Shown in pieces: positions 8,054 to 17,324 of a DNA stretch of 64,000 bases. Both the position numbers and the translations under genes were made by a program. Source of the stretch: Anderseniella sp963700895 (GTDB lineage Bacteria; Pseudomonadota; Alphaproteobacteria; Rhizobiales; Aestuariivirgaceae); NCBI GenBank assembly GCA_963700895.1, contig CAVOZI010000022.1, positions 62,001 to 126,000 on the forward strand. The letters are read 5' to 3'. The notes under the pieces were generated by a model that was not told the DNA's origin, ran no database searches, and saw only the letters and a list, made by a program, of their open reading frames with translations. Every line of letters starts with the position of its first letter. Position 1 is the stretch's first letter.

Positions 8054-9238
8054 ATGAATGACACTCCCCTGCAATCATCCCTGCCCGGCCGCGGCCAACC
8101 ACCAGGTCAAGTCAGCGGTTCCACCGGTGAACCTATCCGGGTGGAGTACGTAACCCAGCCAGGTCTTGGCGGTATCGCCATCACCAACTTCCTGCTGAAC
8201 GTGCTGACGCTGTGGTTCTACCGGTTCTGGGCCAAGACGCGCGTACGGCGGCACGTCTGGTCAAGCGTTCGCGTCAATGGCGAACCGTTGGAGTATACGG
8301 GAACCGGCAAGGAGCTGTTTTTTGGTTTCCTCGTCATCATGGGCGTGTTCTTCCTGCCGCTGGCGCTGATAGGTATCGGGCTGGCAGCCTATCTCGGTCC
8401 TGAGAACCCTGCCCTGACAGTGTTCCAGGTGGTCATATCGGTGGTGTTGGTTACGCTCTACGGGTTCGCCATCTACCGCGCCCGGCGCTACCGGCTGTCG
8501 CGGACGCTGTGGCGCGGCATTCGCGGCGCCCTGACCGGATCGGCGCTGGCCTACAGCGGCAAATATTTTGCCGCCCTGCTTCTGGTGCCGATGACTCTGG
8601 GGTGGTCCAGACCGGCGATGAACCTGCTGCTCGCCGAACAGATGTACAACGACATGCGCTTTGGCAACCAGCCGTTCACGTTTCGCGGCCGGGCCGGGCC
8701 GCTTTACCTGCAGTACGCGATCTGCTGGTTCCTGATGGCGGGCATAGTGCTCGCCATCGTGATCGGTGGCGTCAGCCTCGCCTTCAGTGGCGCACTGGAG
8801 CATTATGGCGGCTTGCTCGAAAGCCTCTTCGACAATGAAAACAGGTCGGCGGAGGCCACCGGCCTGGTGGTATTCACCCTTATCGCCGGCCTGATCGTGC
8901 TGTTTCTCGCCTACCAGATCATCAGCTCGATCGTCTGGGCGCTCTATACTGCCCGCGAAATGAACCTGTTTGCCCGGTACACGAGTTTTCCCGGCGTCCG
9001 TTTCGACTTCAATGCGACCGGCTGGAGCCTCGTCACGCTCTGGCTCGGCAACCTGGCGCTGATCATCCTGACGCTCGGCATTGCCCAACCATTCGTCGAG
9101 CAACGGGTGATGCGGTATTTCTGCGACCGGTTGAGCGTCGATGGACTGGTGGACTTCTCGGCCATCCGGCAGTCGCAGGCGCAGCTCGACAAGCGTGGCG
9201 AAGGCCTGATCGACGCCCTCGACCTGGACGCGTTCTGA
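8054..9238 (+). CDS. DUF898 (YjgN-type) membrane protein
   Basis: A 394-residue inner-membrane protein of the DUF898/YjgN family, function unknown. Several hydrophobic segments are visible (near residues 40-58, 88-110, 118-140, 172-190, 218-240, 270-295 and 335-355), with the family-typical stretches TLWFYRFWAKTRVRRHVWS near the N-terminus and again YNDMRFGNQPFTFRG. The N-terminal 25 residues are polar and low complexity. The M48 peptidase gene starts two bases after its stop; DUF898 and M48 genes next to each other suggest a joint envelope role, which is an inference. Confidence 0.85.
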   Translation: MNDTPLQSSLPGRGQPPGQVSGSTGEPIRVEYVTQPGLGGIAITNFLLNVLTLWFYRFWAKTRVRRHVWSSVRVNGEPLEYTGTGKELFFGFLVIMGVFFLPLALIGIGLAAYLGPENPALTVFQVVISVVLVTLYGFAIYRARRYRLSRTLWRGIRGALTGSALAYSGKYFAALLLVPMTLGWSRPAMNLLLAEQMYNDMRFGNQPFTFRGRAGPLYLQYAICWFLMAGIVLAIVIGGVSLAFSGALEHYGGLLESLFDNENRSAEATGLVVFTLIAGLIVLFLAYQIISSIVWALYTAREMNLFARYTSFPGVRFDFNATGWSLVTLWLGNLALIILTLGIAQPFVEQRVMRYFCDRLSVDGLVDFSAIRQSQAQLDKRGEGLIDALDLDAF

Positions 9239-9240
9239 CC

Positions 9241-10390
9241 ATGACGACAAAGCCCAACGCAGAATTCTTCGACGGACGGTCGGCCCACTCGCATCTTGCC
9301 CATGTCAGTTTCGATGGCCGCAATCTGATCATCGCGCGCGACGGCGAGACCAATTTGATCTGGCGCGCGGATGAGGTTGAACTCGTCTCTGGCGGCAAGC
9401 CCGGCCAGGCCTTGCGGCTCAAGCAACGCGGCGATCATGGCAGCCGGCTGACGCTGCCGGAGGGCGATCTGGCAGACAGCATCCTCAGTAGCCAGCGGCA
9501 TGTCCGTCATGGCCATCGCAACCGCTTCTTCCGGGGCGCTGCCGTGGCCCTCGGCACCGTCGCCCTGCTGTTCGGAGTTCGGCTATGGCGTGCTGGCCTA
9601 TGCGCCGCAGGCGTTGGCGGGATTGATCCCGGACCGGGTGGTCAACTCGTTTGCCGACGGACTTGAGAAGTCCGTGATCAAGTCCTCCAAGCGTTGCAAC
9701 AGCCCGGCAGGCGAGGACGCCCTCAACAAGATTGCAAGGCGGGTTGCTTCCGGAGCCGCCAATCCGCCGACGTTCTCGCTGCGGGTGTTCGATATCCGCC
9801 AGGCTGGCAGCAAGAAGCTCGTCAATGCTTTTGCCTTGCCGGGCGGACGCATGGTGTTCTCGGCCGGATTGATCGATGATGCGCAGTCGGCAGACGAAGT
9901 CGCCGGAGTCCTGGCGCATGAGTTGGGCCACGTGGCGCTACGCCACCCGGAAGCGGCCATCGTGCGGGTTTACGGCCTGCAGATGCTGCTCAGCCTGTTC
10001 AGCGCCGGACAGGGTGCCGAAACGCTGTCCAGCCTTGCAGGCGTGCTGGCGGTGCTGCGCTACAGCCGGGCTGCCGAAGCCGAGGCGGACGAGTATGCCG
10101 TCAAGGTGTTGAACGAAGCGCAGGTCGATCCGAAGGGACTGCAAACCTTCTTCGCCCGGCTGCTGAAGAAGTCGATGCCGGGCCTTAGCCCGAAGGGTGC
10201 CGGCGGCGACACGGCGCAGAACGCTGACGAGAATTCGCTCGGCGCCAGGTTGAAACCGCTGACGGACATGTTCTCCACCCACCCTGGCACCGAATCGCGC
10301 ATCGAGGCCATCAAGCCGCGTCCGGGCGGCACGCAACCGCCGATCCTGACGCAAGCCGAGTGGGCGGCATTGAAGAAGATCTGTCAGTGA
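9241..10390 (+). pseudogene. M48 family metallopeptidase, reading frame broken
   Basis: The two halves of one gene lie in different frames. Frame 1 from ATG 9241 encodes a domain starting TKPNAEFFDGRSA and a hydrophobic segment ending GTVALLF; the protein continues in the next frame from about 9575 with GYGVLAYAPQALAGLIP and a full M48 domain. That domain has the zinc motif HELGH (in VLAHELGHVALRH) and the downstream Glu in AEAEADEYAV. One extra base (or two missing) near 9570-9580 explains the break. No slippery heptamer is seen there, so programmed frameshifting is unlikely. It is either a true mutation or a sequencing error; an internal ATG at 9500 gives an open frame to 10390 but its first 25 residues are out of the native frame. 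Confidence 0.8.
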
Positions 10391-10402
10391 CGTGCCTCAA
10401 CG

Positions 10403-10657
10403 TCACTGATTCTGGCGCAGTATCCGGCCGGCTGCCACGAAAAGAGCAGCGCAGATCACAACGATAGCCGAGAGAAAACCGAGGCCCACCATTTCCGCAG
10501 AGGTCAGGGTTTCCAGGCCCCTGCCCTGCACCGAGGTGATGCTGTACCAGAGCGCACCACCAACCAGTGCGCAGGCGGCGGCGCACAAGGCCAGCATCGG
10601 CCGCATTACCCTGAGTATGAGCAGCAGAAATGGCCTGTCCTGAAGATTGCCGGCCAT
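10403..10657 (-). CDS. Small membrane protein, unknown
   Basis: An 84-residue protein with two predicted membrane helices (about residues 18-42 and 57-78) and a short basic tail. I recognise no family. Its start lies one base after the stop of the secreted protein gene upstream on the same strand, so the two are probably cotranscribed. It converges with the M48 gene, 12 bases apart. Confidence 0.5.
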   Translation of the reverse strand: MAGNLQDRPFLLLILRVMRPMLALCAAACALVGGALWYSITSVQGRGLETLTSAEMVGLGFLSAIVVICAALFVAAGRILRQNQ

Positions 10658-10658
10658 C

Positions 10659-11069
10659 TCATCTCCCGGTTGACGTCCAGCCTGTTGATTCTAGCCCCCG
10701 AAGATAACCCGGGCACCCAGAGGTCTTCCACTTGCGGTTCAGCGTGTACAGCCGCAGGGTTGCTGCATAGACGGCCTGCGCACCGTTCTTGCACGCGGCA
10801 TTGCGGCAAACGCCGCGGGTCTTGGTATAGGCTCGCTGGATCTCGTCCCGCGTAGGCGTCTCACCGCGTTGGGCGCGGCGCAGTTCGTTGCGGAAATAGG
10901 CGCCTACATCCCGGTTCCGGTTGACGATGCGCAGGAACTGCGGGCGTATCTTCTCGCTGAACTCGGCCTTGAGTGAAGCGCATTGCGCGTTTGCAGCAGC
11001 GTGGGGCGCCAGCATGGCGCAGGCAAGAATGGCTGATGCCAGCAATACACGGCCAGGCCTTGTCATCAT
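10659..11069 (-). CDS. Small secreted protein, unknown
   Basis: A 136-residue protein with a clear signal peptide (RPGRVLLASAILACAMLA, cleavage near AANA|QCA). The mature part is helical and basic and contains four cysteines (QCAS, GVCRNAACKN, SGCPG), compatible with two disulfides in the periplasm. I recognise no named family. The start is the first of two adjacent ATGs (11069/11066), with AGGGAC upstream. It is followed directly by the small membrane protein gene. Confidence 0.6.
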   Translation of the reverse strand: MMTRPGRVLLASAILACAMLAPHAAANAQCASLKAEFSEKIRPQFLRIVNRNRDVGAYFRNELRRAQRGETPTRDEIQRAYTKTRGVCRNAACKNGAQAVYAATLRLYTLNRKWKTSGCPGYLRGLESTGWTSTGR

Positions 11070-11172
11070 ATGTGTCCGTCCCTTGGGTTGCGAGACTGAT
11101 CCAGCCTCTACCGACCCCGTCGCTGGATTCGAGTCCTACAGGCAGAACGGGCAAATCACAACCGGCAGATTG

Positions 11173-12645
11173 TCAAACGTCCGGCGAGAAGCGCCCGGCG
11201 TTCTGCTCGATGACGTGCGCCAGCTGGAACAGTGTTGCTTCATCGAAGGGTTTGCCGATCAGCTGCAAGCCCAGCGGCAGACCCTTTCCATCAAGCCCGG
11301 CCGGCACCGCAAGCCCTGGCAAGCCAGCCATGTTCACGGTCACGGTGAAGATGTCGTTGAGGTACATCTTGACCGGATCGGACGCCATGTCCTGGTCTGC
11401 CACCCCAAATGCCGCCGACGGGGTGGCAGGCGTCAGGATGGCGTCCACGCCATCGGCGAAAACGGTTTCGAAGTCGCGCTTGATGAGCGTACGCACCTTC
11501 TGCGCCTTGACGTAGTAGGCGTCATAGTAGCCAGCCGACAACACGTAGGTGCCGATCATGATGCGGCGGCGCACTTCAGGCCCGAAGCCTTCCGCGCGGG
11601 TGTTCTCGTACATGGAAATGATGTCGCCGCCTGGTACCCGCAGGCCGTAGCGCACACCGTCATAGCGGGCGAGGTTTGACGAGGCTTCGGCCGGAGCAAC
11701 GATATAATAGGCCGGAAGCGCATATTTCGTATGCGGCAGCGAGATATCGACAACCTCGGCGCCTGCGTCCTTCAGCCAGGCAATGCCCTTGTGCCAGAGC
11801 GCCTCGATGTCCGCCGGCATGCCGTCCACGCGGTACTCCGCCGGCACGCCGATCTTCATGCCCTTCACCGACTTGCCGATGGCGGCCTGGTAGTCCGGCA
11901 CCTCGATATCGACCGACGTCGTGTCCTTAGGATCGACGCTTGCCATGGACTTCAGCAGAATGGCGCAGTCGCGCACATCACGCGCAATCGGGCCGGCCTG
12001 GTCCAGCGAGGACGCGAAGGCCACGATGCCCCAGCGTGAGCAGCGGCCATAGGTGGGCTTGATGCCGACCGTCCCGGTGAACGCCGCAGGCTGGCGGATC
12101 GACCCGCCGGTGTCGGTTGCGGTGGCGCCGGCGCAAAGCCGCGCCGCCACGGCGGCAGCCGAACCGCCCGACGAACCGCCCGGCACCAGGTCCTTGTTGT
12201 CTCCCTTCGCCTTCCACGGGTTCTTGACCGGACCGTAGTAAGAGGTCTCATTCGACGAGCCCATGGCGAATTCGTCCATGTTGAGCTTGCCGAGCATCAC
12301 CGCGCCGTCGCGCCACAGGTTGGCCGTCACGGTTGATTCGTAGGGCGGCTTGAACCCGTCGAGAATGTGGCTGCAGGCCTGGGTGTGAATGCCCTCGGTT
12401 GCAAACAGATCCTTGATGCCGAGCGGTATGCCTTCCAGTGGGCCGGCCTTGCCAGCGGCGATGCGTTCGTCGGACGCCTTTGCCATCGCGCGCGCCTTTT
12501 CCGGCGTCTCCACGATGTAGGCGTTGAGATCCCGGTGGGCTTCCATGGCCGCAATGTAGGCGTCGGCGAGTTCGACAGCGCTGCAATCCTTGTTGTCAAG
12601 GGCGGCGCGTGCTTCGGCGATGGTAAGGCGGGTCAGGTCAGACAT
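11173..12645 (-). CDS. gatA: Aspartyl/glutamyl-tRNA amidotransferase subunit A
   Basis: The amidase subunit of GatCAB, which converts Glu-tRNA-Gln (and Asp-tRNA-Asn) to the amidated form. The amidase Ser-cisSer-Lys triad is visible: K78 in PLGIKDL, the serine in PGGSSGGSAAAVA and the nucleophile in DTGGSIRQPA. Full length (490 residues). The ATG at 12645 is chosen because the 45 codons upstream are not gatA-like. gatC lies 52 bases upstream in the same direction; gatB is not in the window. Confidence 0.96.
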   Translation of the reverse strand: MSDLTRLTIAEARAALDNKDCSAVELADAYIAAMEAHRDLNAYIVETPEKARAMAKASDERIAAGKAGPLEGIPLGIKDLFATEGIHTQACSHILDGFKPPYESTVTANLWRDGAVMLGKLNMDEFAMGSSNETSYYGPVKNPWKAKGDNKDLVPGGSSGGSAAAVAARLCAGATATDTGGSIRQPAAFTGTVGIKPTYGRCSRWGIVAFASSLDQAGPIARDVRDCAILLKSMASVDPKDTTSVDIEVPDYQAAIGKSVKGMKIGVPAEYRVDGMPADIEALWHKGIAWLKDAGAEVVDISLPHTKYALPAYYIVAPAEASSNLARYDGVRYGLRVPGGDIISMYENTRAEGFGPEVRRRIMIGTYVLSAGYYDAYYVKAQKVRTLIKRDFETVFADGVDAILTPATPSAAFGVADQDMASDPVKMYLNDIFTVTVNMAGLPGLAVPAGLDGKGLPLGLQLIGKPFDEATLFQLAHVIEQNAGRFSPDV

Positions 12646-12697
12646 GTGGGATTTCCGTTGTGGATCGGAACAGGCAGGCTGATCGGCAGTGCCAAGG

Positions 12698-12985
12698 CTA
12701 CTCGACGACCTTGGGCACCATGTAGAAATTGTCGTCGCTTTGCGGGGCGTTGGCGGTGACGCGATCGGGATAGCCGCCATCGGTCACTGCATCCTCGCGC
12801 TTGCGCATCTGCATGCTCACGACCGAGGTCATCGGCTCGACATTGGCGGTATCGACCTCGTTCAGCAGTTCGATCCAGTCGAGTATGCGGTTCAACTCGC
12901 CTTCAAGCTTCGGCACTTCGTTGTCGGAAATGCGAATGCGGGCGAGCCGGGCAATGCGGCGCACTGTAGCCTGGTCAACAGACAT
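12698..12985 (-). CDS. gatC: Aspartyl/glutamyl-tRNA amidotransferase subunit C
   Basis: A 95-residue GatC, the small subunit that tethers GatA to GatB. It shows the family pattern: an N-terminal VRRIARLARI helix, the LNRILDWIELLNEVDT helix, VEPMTS and the C-terminal FYMVPKVVE. It is the first gene of a gatC-gatA unit. Confidence 0.95.
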   Translation of the reverse strand: MSVDQATVRRIARLARIRISDNEVPKLEGELNRILDWIELLNEVDTANVEPMTSVVSMQMRKREDAVTDGGYPDRVTANAPQSDDNFYMVPKVVE

Positions 12986-13066
12986 CGGCTTGTTGTCTCC
13001 AATTCAGGGGCCGGAATTGCGATGCCTGATAGCACCGGCATCCGGCCCCGGCAATGGCGAATGGCG

Positions 13067-13771
13067 TCACACGCTGGCCGATAGGTCCAGTGTCTGGCCG
13101 ATATAGGGCACCTTTACCCGGTCTGCCTTGTCAGCCATCGCATTGACGAAGGGATCGGCGTCGGGAATCAGCAGCGGAAACGTGCCGTAGTGGCACGGGA
13201 TCACGGTCTTGAAGTCGAAGTAATGCCTGCACGCGGTTGCGGCGGTGATCGGGTTCATGGTGAAGCGGTCGCCGATCGGCACAATGCCGATGGTGGGCCG
13301 GTAGATCTGCGCTATCAGACCCATGTCACCGAAGATGTCGGTATCGCCCATGTGGTACAGGACAGGTGCGCCATCGGCATGAGGCCGGATGACGACGCCA
13401 CAGGGGTTGCCCAGATATACGCCGCCCGACGACGACGAATGATCGGCGCGCACGAACGTACACATGAAATCCTTGTGATAGACGGCGCCACCGGTATTGG
13501 CAGGATCGAACTTCTCGACGCCCATCTCGTGCAGGTGCACAGCCAGCTCGTACACAGCGCACAGCGTGGCGCCGGTTGCCTTGCAGATCTCCAGCGTATC
13601 GCCGATGTGGTCATCATGACCGTGGGTGAGAATGACGTGCGTACAGCCCGCCGCCGCCTTGTTCACGCTGCCTTCGAACTTCGGATTGCCGGACAGGAAC
13701 GGGTCGATGAGTATGACCGTATCGGCGAACTCCACCCTGAACGCTGAATGCCCGAACCACGTTACCTTCAT
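13067..13771 (-). CDS. UPF0173 metal-dependent hydrolase (metallo-beta-lactamase fold)
   Basis: A 234-residue cytoplasmic protein of the UPF0173 family. The metal motif HGHDDH (residues 50-55) follows the typical N-terminus MKVTWFGHSAF, and further ligands lie in MGDTDIFGD and PCHYGTFP. Start ATG 13771 has AGGGAGC at good distance; a longer frame upstream overlaps ruvX in antisense and is rejected. The substrate is unknown. The gene is divergent from ruvX. Confidence 0.92.
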   Translation of the reverse strand: MKVTWFGHSAFRVEFADTVILIDPFLSGNPKFEGSVNKAAAGCTHVILTHGHDDHIGDTLEICKATGATLCAVYELAVHLHEMGVEKFDPANTGGAVYHKDFMCTFVRADHSSSSGGVYLGNPCGVVIRPHADGAPVLYHMGDTDIFGDMGLIAQIYRPTIGIVPIGDRFTMNPITAATACRHYFDFKTVIPCHYGTFPLLIPDADPFVNAMADKADRVKVPYIGQTLDLSASV

Positions 13772-13851
13772 GTCGTTGCTCCCTTGTTTTGTCATGTAGG
13801 CCATGCGTGCCGCCAATTGCATGCCCGCAGCTGTCAGCGTAAGCAGACGAA

Positions 13852-14340
13852 ATGTCCACCGTTCTGTCCAGCCCGGAAGAGCTCGCCATTCTTCTTGATG
13901 CCCCTGCCCCGCTGATCGGCCTCGATCTCGGCAGCAAAACCATTGGCGTTGCAGTGTCCGACCGGCTGCGGAGCATTGCCAGCCCCCGTGAAACCGTGAA
14001 GCGGACGAAATTTGCCGCAGACGCGGCGCGGCTGCTCGAAATTGCCACAACGGAAAAGTCGGCTGGCTTCGTGCTTGGCCTGCCGGTCAACATGGACGGC
14101 AGCCAGGGGCCGCGTGTCCAATCCACCAACGCCTTTGCGCGCAACCTGTCAAAGCTGACCGACCTGCCAATCCTGCTGTGGGACGAGCGGCTGTCGACAG
14201 CTGCAGTCGAACGGCTGCTGATCGAGGCGGACCGGTCACGGGCGCGCCGCGCCGAACTGGTCGACAAGATGGCCGCCGCCTGGATCCTGCAAGGCGCGCT
14301 CGACCGGCTCGCCGGTCTCCGCCGCGCAGCCGGAGGATAA
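13852..14340 (+). CDS. ruvX: Putative pre-16S rRNA nuclease (YqgF/RuvX)
   Basis: A 162-residue RNase H-fold protein of the YqgF family, implicated in 16S rRNA 5'-end maturation and earlier suggested as a Holliday junction resolvase. Motifs: LIGLDLGSKTIGVAVSD near the N-terminus, FVLGLPVNMDGS, LWDERLSTAAVE and the C-terminal ELVDKMAAAWILQGAL. The following transporter gene starts five bases after its stop and uses the GGAGG at the end of ruvX as its ribosome site. Confidence 0.93.
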   Translation: MSTVLSSPEELAILLDAPAPLIGLDLGSKTIGVAVSDRLRSIASPRETVKRTKFAADAARLLEIATTEKSAGFVLGLPVNMDGSQGPRVQSTNAFARNLSKLTDLPILLWDERLSTAAVERLLIEADRSRARRAELVDKMAAAWILQGALDRLAGLRRAAGG

Positions 14341-14345
14341 GCGGC

Positions 14346-15287
14346 TTGGCGGTTTTCGAGAGCATCCTGCCAATCTTTGCGCTGATCGTGCTGGGCAACC
14401 TCGTGCGGCGTACGGGGCTCATTCCCGAGACCGACTGGCGCGGCATCGAACTGCTCTGTTTCTGGCTGCTTTTCCCGGCGCTTCTGTGCATCACGCTGGC
14501 CCGCATCGACCTCGCCAGCCTGCCGGTGGGCCCGCTGGCAATCACCATGCTGGCGCTAACCCTGATCCTGTGGGTGCTGCTGTTCGCCATCAAGCCCGCG
14601 CTGCATGCGGCGACGGGCATGACCAACGCACAATTCACCTCTGTCTTCCAGGCCGGCTCGCGCTATCACGGCTTCATCGCGCTTGCCATCGTATTGAAGC
14701 TTTATGGCGAGGAAGCCGCCGCTTATGTGGCCATCACCATGGCAGTGCTGGTACCGCCCATCAACGTGGTCAACATCATCGTGCTGGCAACTTTCGGCGC
14801 CGAACAGTCGCCCGATCCCCGCAACATCATGAAGGTGGTGCTGAAGAACCCCATCATCTGGGGCGCAGTGTCGGGGCTGGTGCTCAACCTGTCCGGCCTG
14901 GGGCTTTGGCCGCCCCTGGAGACCGGTCTCGACCTGCTGGGCCGGGCAGCCCTTGGCGCGGGGCTCCTTGCAGTTGGCGCCGGACTTCGCATCAAGTCGG
15001 CGTTGAGGCCCGAACTGCTGGTGTGGGCAGGCACCCTGGTCAAGCTGGTGGCAACGCCGCTGCTGGTGGTCTTGCTGTCGTTCGCGACCGGCCTGTCGGG
15101 ACTGGCGTTCGAGGCCGCCATCATCACCGCCGCCGTGCCGACAGCCATGAACGGCTACGTGCTGGCTCGCACCATGGGAGGCGATGCAGAACTTTATGCC
15201 GCGACGGCAACCGTGCAGACGGCGCTTGCCTTCTTCACCATTCCAGCCTGGATCTGGCTGGCGCGCAGCATCACTGGCGCTGGCTGA
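14346..15287 (+). CDS. AEC family transporter (auxin efflux carrier type)
   Basis: A 313-residue membrane protein with about ten hydrophobic helices, of the AEC (auxin efflux carrier, Mem_trans) family. Typical segments are ESILPIFALIVLGNLVRRTG at the start and the central MAVLVPPINVVNI. The start is TTG at 14346, eight bases after GGAGG; longer frames upstream lie inside ruvX. A paralog follows 12 bases later. Substrates of bacterial AEC proteins are often organic acids, but none can be assigned here. Confidence 0.87.
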   Translation: MAVFESILPIFALIVLGNLVRRTGLIPETDWRGIELLCFWLLFPALLCITLARIDLASLPVGPLAITMLALTLILWVLLFAIKPALHAATGMTNAQFTSVFQAGSRYHGFIALAIVLKLYGEEAAAYVAITMAVLVPPINVVNIIVLATFGAEQSPDPRNIMKVVLKNPIIWGAVSGLVLNLSGLGLWPPLETGLDLLGRAALGAGLLAVGAGLRIKSALRPELLVWAGTLVKLVATPLLVVLLSFATGLSGLAFEAAIITAAVPTAMNGYVLARTMGGDAELYAATATVQTALAFFTIPAWIWLARSITGAG

Positions 15288-15299
15288 GGACGATGCCCG

Positions 15300-16244
15300 A
15301 TGAGTGATACCATCGTGCTGCTGCTGCCGGTATTCCTGACCATTGCGCTGGGCGCCGTGCTCAAGCAGACGGGGCTGATCCGGGACGAGCAATGGTCGGC
15401 GGTCGAGCACGTTGCCTACTACGTGCTGTTTCCGGCCATCGTCACCAAGTCGATTGCCGTGGCCGATTTCTCCGGCGTTCCTGTGGCTCGCATGGCGCTG
15501 GCGATGATCCTCGCCATCCTCACCATGTTCGCACTGGCCCTGCTGCTGCGCAGGCCGCTTCAGGCAACGCTTGGCATGGACGGGCCCGCATTCTCGAGCT
15601 TCTTCCAGGGCGTCACCCGGTGGCACACCTTCCTGGCGCTGGCCATCATGCCGCTGGTGTTCGGCCCGCAGGGCATCGCGCTGGCGGCATTGGCGGCTGC
15701 CGCAATGATACCGCTTCTGAACGTCGGCGCGGTCAGTGTGCTGGCCACCTATGCGGCCGGCACCGCTCCAAGCCTGAAGGGCGTGCTGAAGTCGCTGGCC
15801 ACCAATCCGTTCGTGCTGTCGAGCATGGCTGGCATAGCGCTCAACCTGTCGGGCGTGGGTCTTGCCGCCCCCATCGAGCAGACACTGGAACTGATCGGGC
15901 GTGGCGCACTCGCAGTTGCACTTCTTTCTGCCGGTGCAGGGCTGGAGTTCGCCCGGCTTCGCCACGCCGGGCCTGCCGTCGGCGTGGCGACCGCGTTCAA
16001 GCTGGCGCTGATGCCGTTGTTCATGTGGGCCTGGACGTGGGTGCTGGGTGTCGATGGCCTGCCGCAGGCCGTCGCTATCGTGGCAGGCGGCGTGCCGAGT
16101 GCCGCAGCCTCGTATATCCTCGCCCGCAAGATGGGCGGGGATGCGCCTTTGGTGGCGCTGATCCTGACAGCCCAGACGCTGGCTGCAGCCGTCACCCTGC
16201 CCTTCCTGATCACTTTTGCGAGGCAGGTTTCCGGTCTGCACTGA
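15300..16244 (+). CDS. AEC family transporter, second copy
   Basis: A 314-residue paralog of the preceding gene with the same organisation: IVLLLPVFLTIALGAVLKQT at the N-terminus, about ten helices, the central AAAMIPLLNVGAVSVL and a matching GGVPSAAASYILARKMGGDA near the end (compare AAVPTAMNGYVLARTMGGDA in its neighbour). The two proteins have diverged widely, so this is an old duplication rather than a recent one. Likely cotranscribed with ruvX and the first copy. Confidence 0.87.
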   Translation: MSDTIVLLLPVFLTIALGAVLKQTGLIRDEQWSAVEHVAYYVLFPAIVTKSIAVADFSGVPVARMALAMILAILTMFALALLLRRPLQATLGMDGPAFSSFFQGVTRWHTFLALAIMPLVFGPQGIALAALAAAAMIPLLNVGAVSVLATYAAGTAPSLKGVLKSLATNPFVLSSMAGIALNLSGVGLAAPIEQTLELIGRGALAVALLSAGAGLEFARLRHAGPAVGVATAFKLALMPLFMWAWTWVLGVDGLPQAVAIVAGGVPSAAASYILARKMGGDAPLVALILTAQTLAAAVTLPFLITFARQVSGLH

Positions 16245-16325
16245 AATTCCCTGTGAACAGTGTTGACCATACCCCCACCATGCGGCTTGCCACCGGGTCA
16301 ATGGGCTTCTATAGACACGGCTTTA

Positions 16326-17303
16326 ATGGCCAAAGCTTCTGCATCCCCCGCCCCCATCATCAAGAGCAGGCACCTGCTCGGCATCGCCGATATTTCACCG
16401 GCGGACATCGTCACCCTGCTGGATCTCGCTGACAGCTACGCCAATGCGACGCGCAGCGGCGACAAGCACGCCAAGGTGCTGAAGGGCCTTACGCAAATCA
16501 ACCTGTTCTTCGAGAACTCAACCCGCACCCAGAGTTCGTTCGAGCTGGCCGGCAAGCGGCTGGGCGCCGACGTGCTGAACATGGCGGTCGGAACGTCTTC
16601 GGTGGCCAAGGGCGAAACCGTGCTCGACACCGCCATGACGCTGAACGCCATGCGCCCGCATCTGCTCATCGTGCGGCATCAATCGTCCGGGGCGGTCGAA
16701 CTGCTGGCGCAGAAAGTGTCCTGCGCCGTGGTCAACGCCGGCGACGGCCAGCATGAGCACCCCACCCAGGCGCTGCTGGACGCGCTGACCATCCGCCGCC
16801 GCCTTGGCAGGCTGGAAGGACTTACCGTGGCTATCTGCGGTGACATTGCGCATTCGCGGGTGGCGCGGTCCAACATTCTGCTGCTGTCCAAGATGAACGT
16901 CCGGCTGCGGCTGATCGGCCCAACCACGCTGCTGCCGACCGGCGTCGAGAGGCTGGGCGCGGAGGTCTTCACCGACATGCGTGAAGGCCTCAAGGGCGCC
17001 GACGTGGTGATGATGCTGCGTCTGCAGACCGAGCGGATGAACGGCAGCTTCATCCCCTCGGCGCGGGAGTACTATCATTTCTTCGGTCTTGATCAGGCCA
17101 AGCTGAAACTGGCGAAGGAAAATGCGCTGGTCATGCACCCCGGCCCGATGAACCGCGGCGTGGAAATCAATTCGATCGTTGCGGATGGCGTTCAGTCGGT
17201 CATCCGCGAGCAGGTCGAGATGGGCGTTGCCGCCCGCATGGCCGTTCTCGACGCCCTTTCGCGCAACCTCGGCAACTTTGGCGGCAAGGCAGGTGAGGCA
17301 TGA
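16326..17303 (+). CDS. pyrB: Aspartate carbamoyltransferase catalytic subunit
   Basis: A 325-residue ATCase, joining carbamoyl phosphate and aspartate in pyrimidine synthesis. Motifs: carbamoyl-phosphate loop FFENSTRTQSSFE, QHEHPTQALLDAL, and HPGPMNRGVEI. ATG 16326 is preferred; a GTG 66 bases upstream adds an unlikely leader. The stop codon overlaps an ATG (17300) that has a good ribosome site and is probably the intended start of the pyrC-like gene. No pyrI-type regulatory subunit is seen, in line with an ATCase that associates with a dihydroorotase-like partner. Confidence 0.95.
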   Translation: MAKASASPAPIIKSRHLLGIADISPADIVTLLDLADSYANATRSGDKHAKVLKGLTQINLFFENSTRTQSSFELAGKRLGADVLNMAVGTSSVAKGETVLDTAMTLNAMRPHLLIVRHQSSGAVELLAQKVSCAVVNAGDGQHEHPTQALLDALTIRRRLGRLEGLTVAICGDIAHSRVARSNILLLSKMNVRLRLIGPTTLLPTGVERLGAEVFTDMREGLKGADVVMMLRLQTERMNGSFIPSAREYYHFFGLDQAKLKLAKENALVMHPGPMNRGVEINSIVADGVQSVIREQVEMGVAARMAVLDALSRNLGNFGGKAGEA

Positions 17304-17324
17304 ACACGACCCCTGACTCCGCCG

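Noticed and set aside
9570..9580. Programmed frameshift in the M48 gene
   Set aside because: No slippery heptamer or downstream hairpin is evident at the frame change.
14556..16301. 581-codon open frame on the minus strand
   Set aside because: Antisense to the two AEC transporter genes, Gln/His-rich and without recognisable domains.
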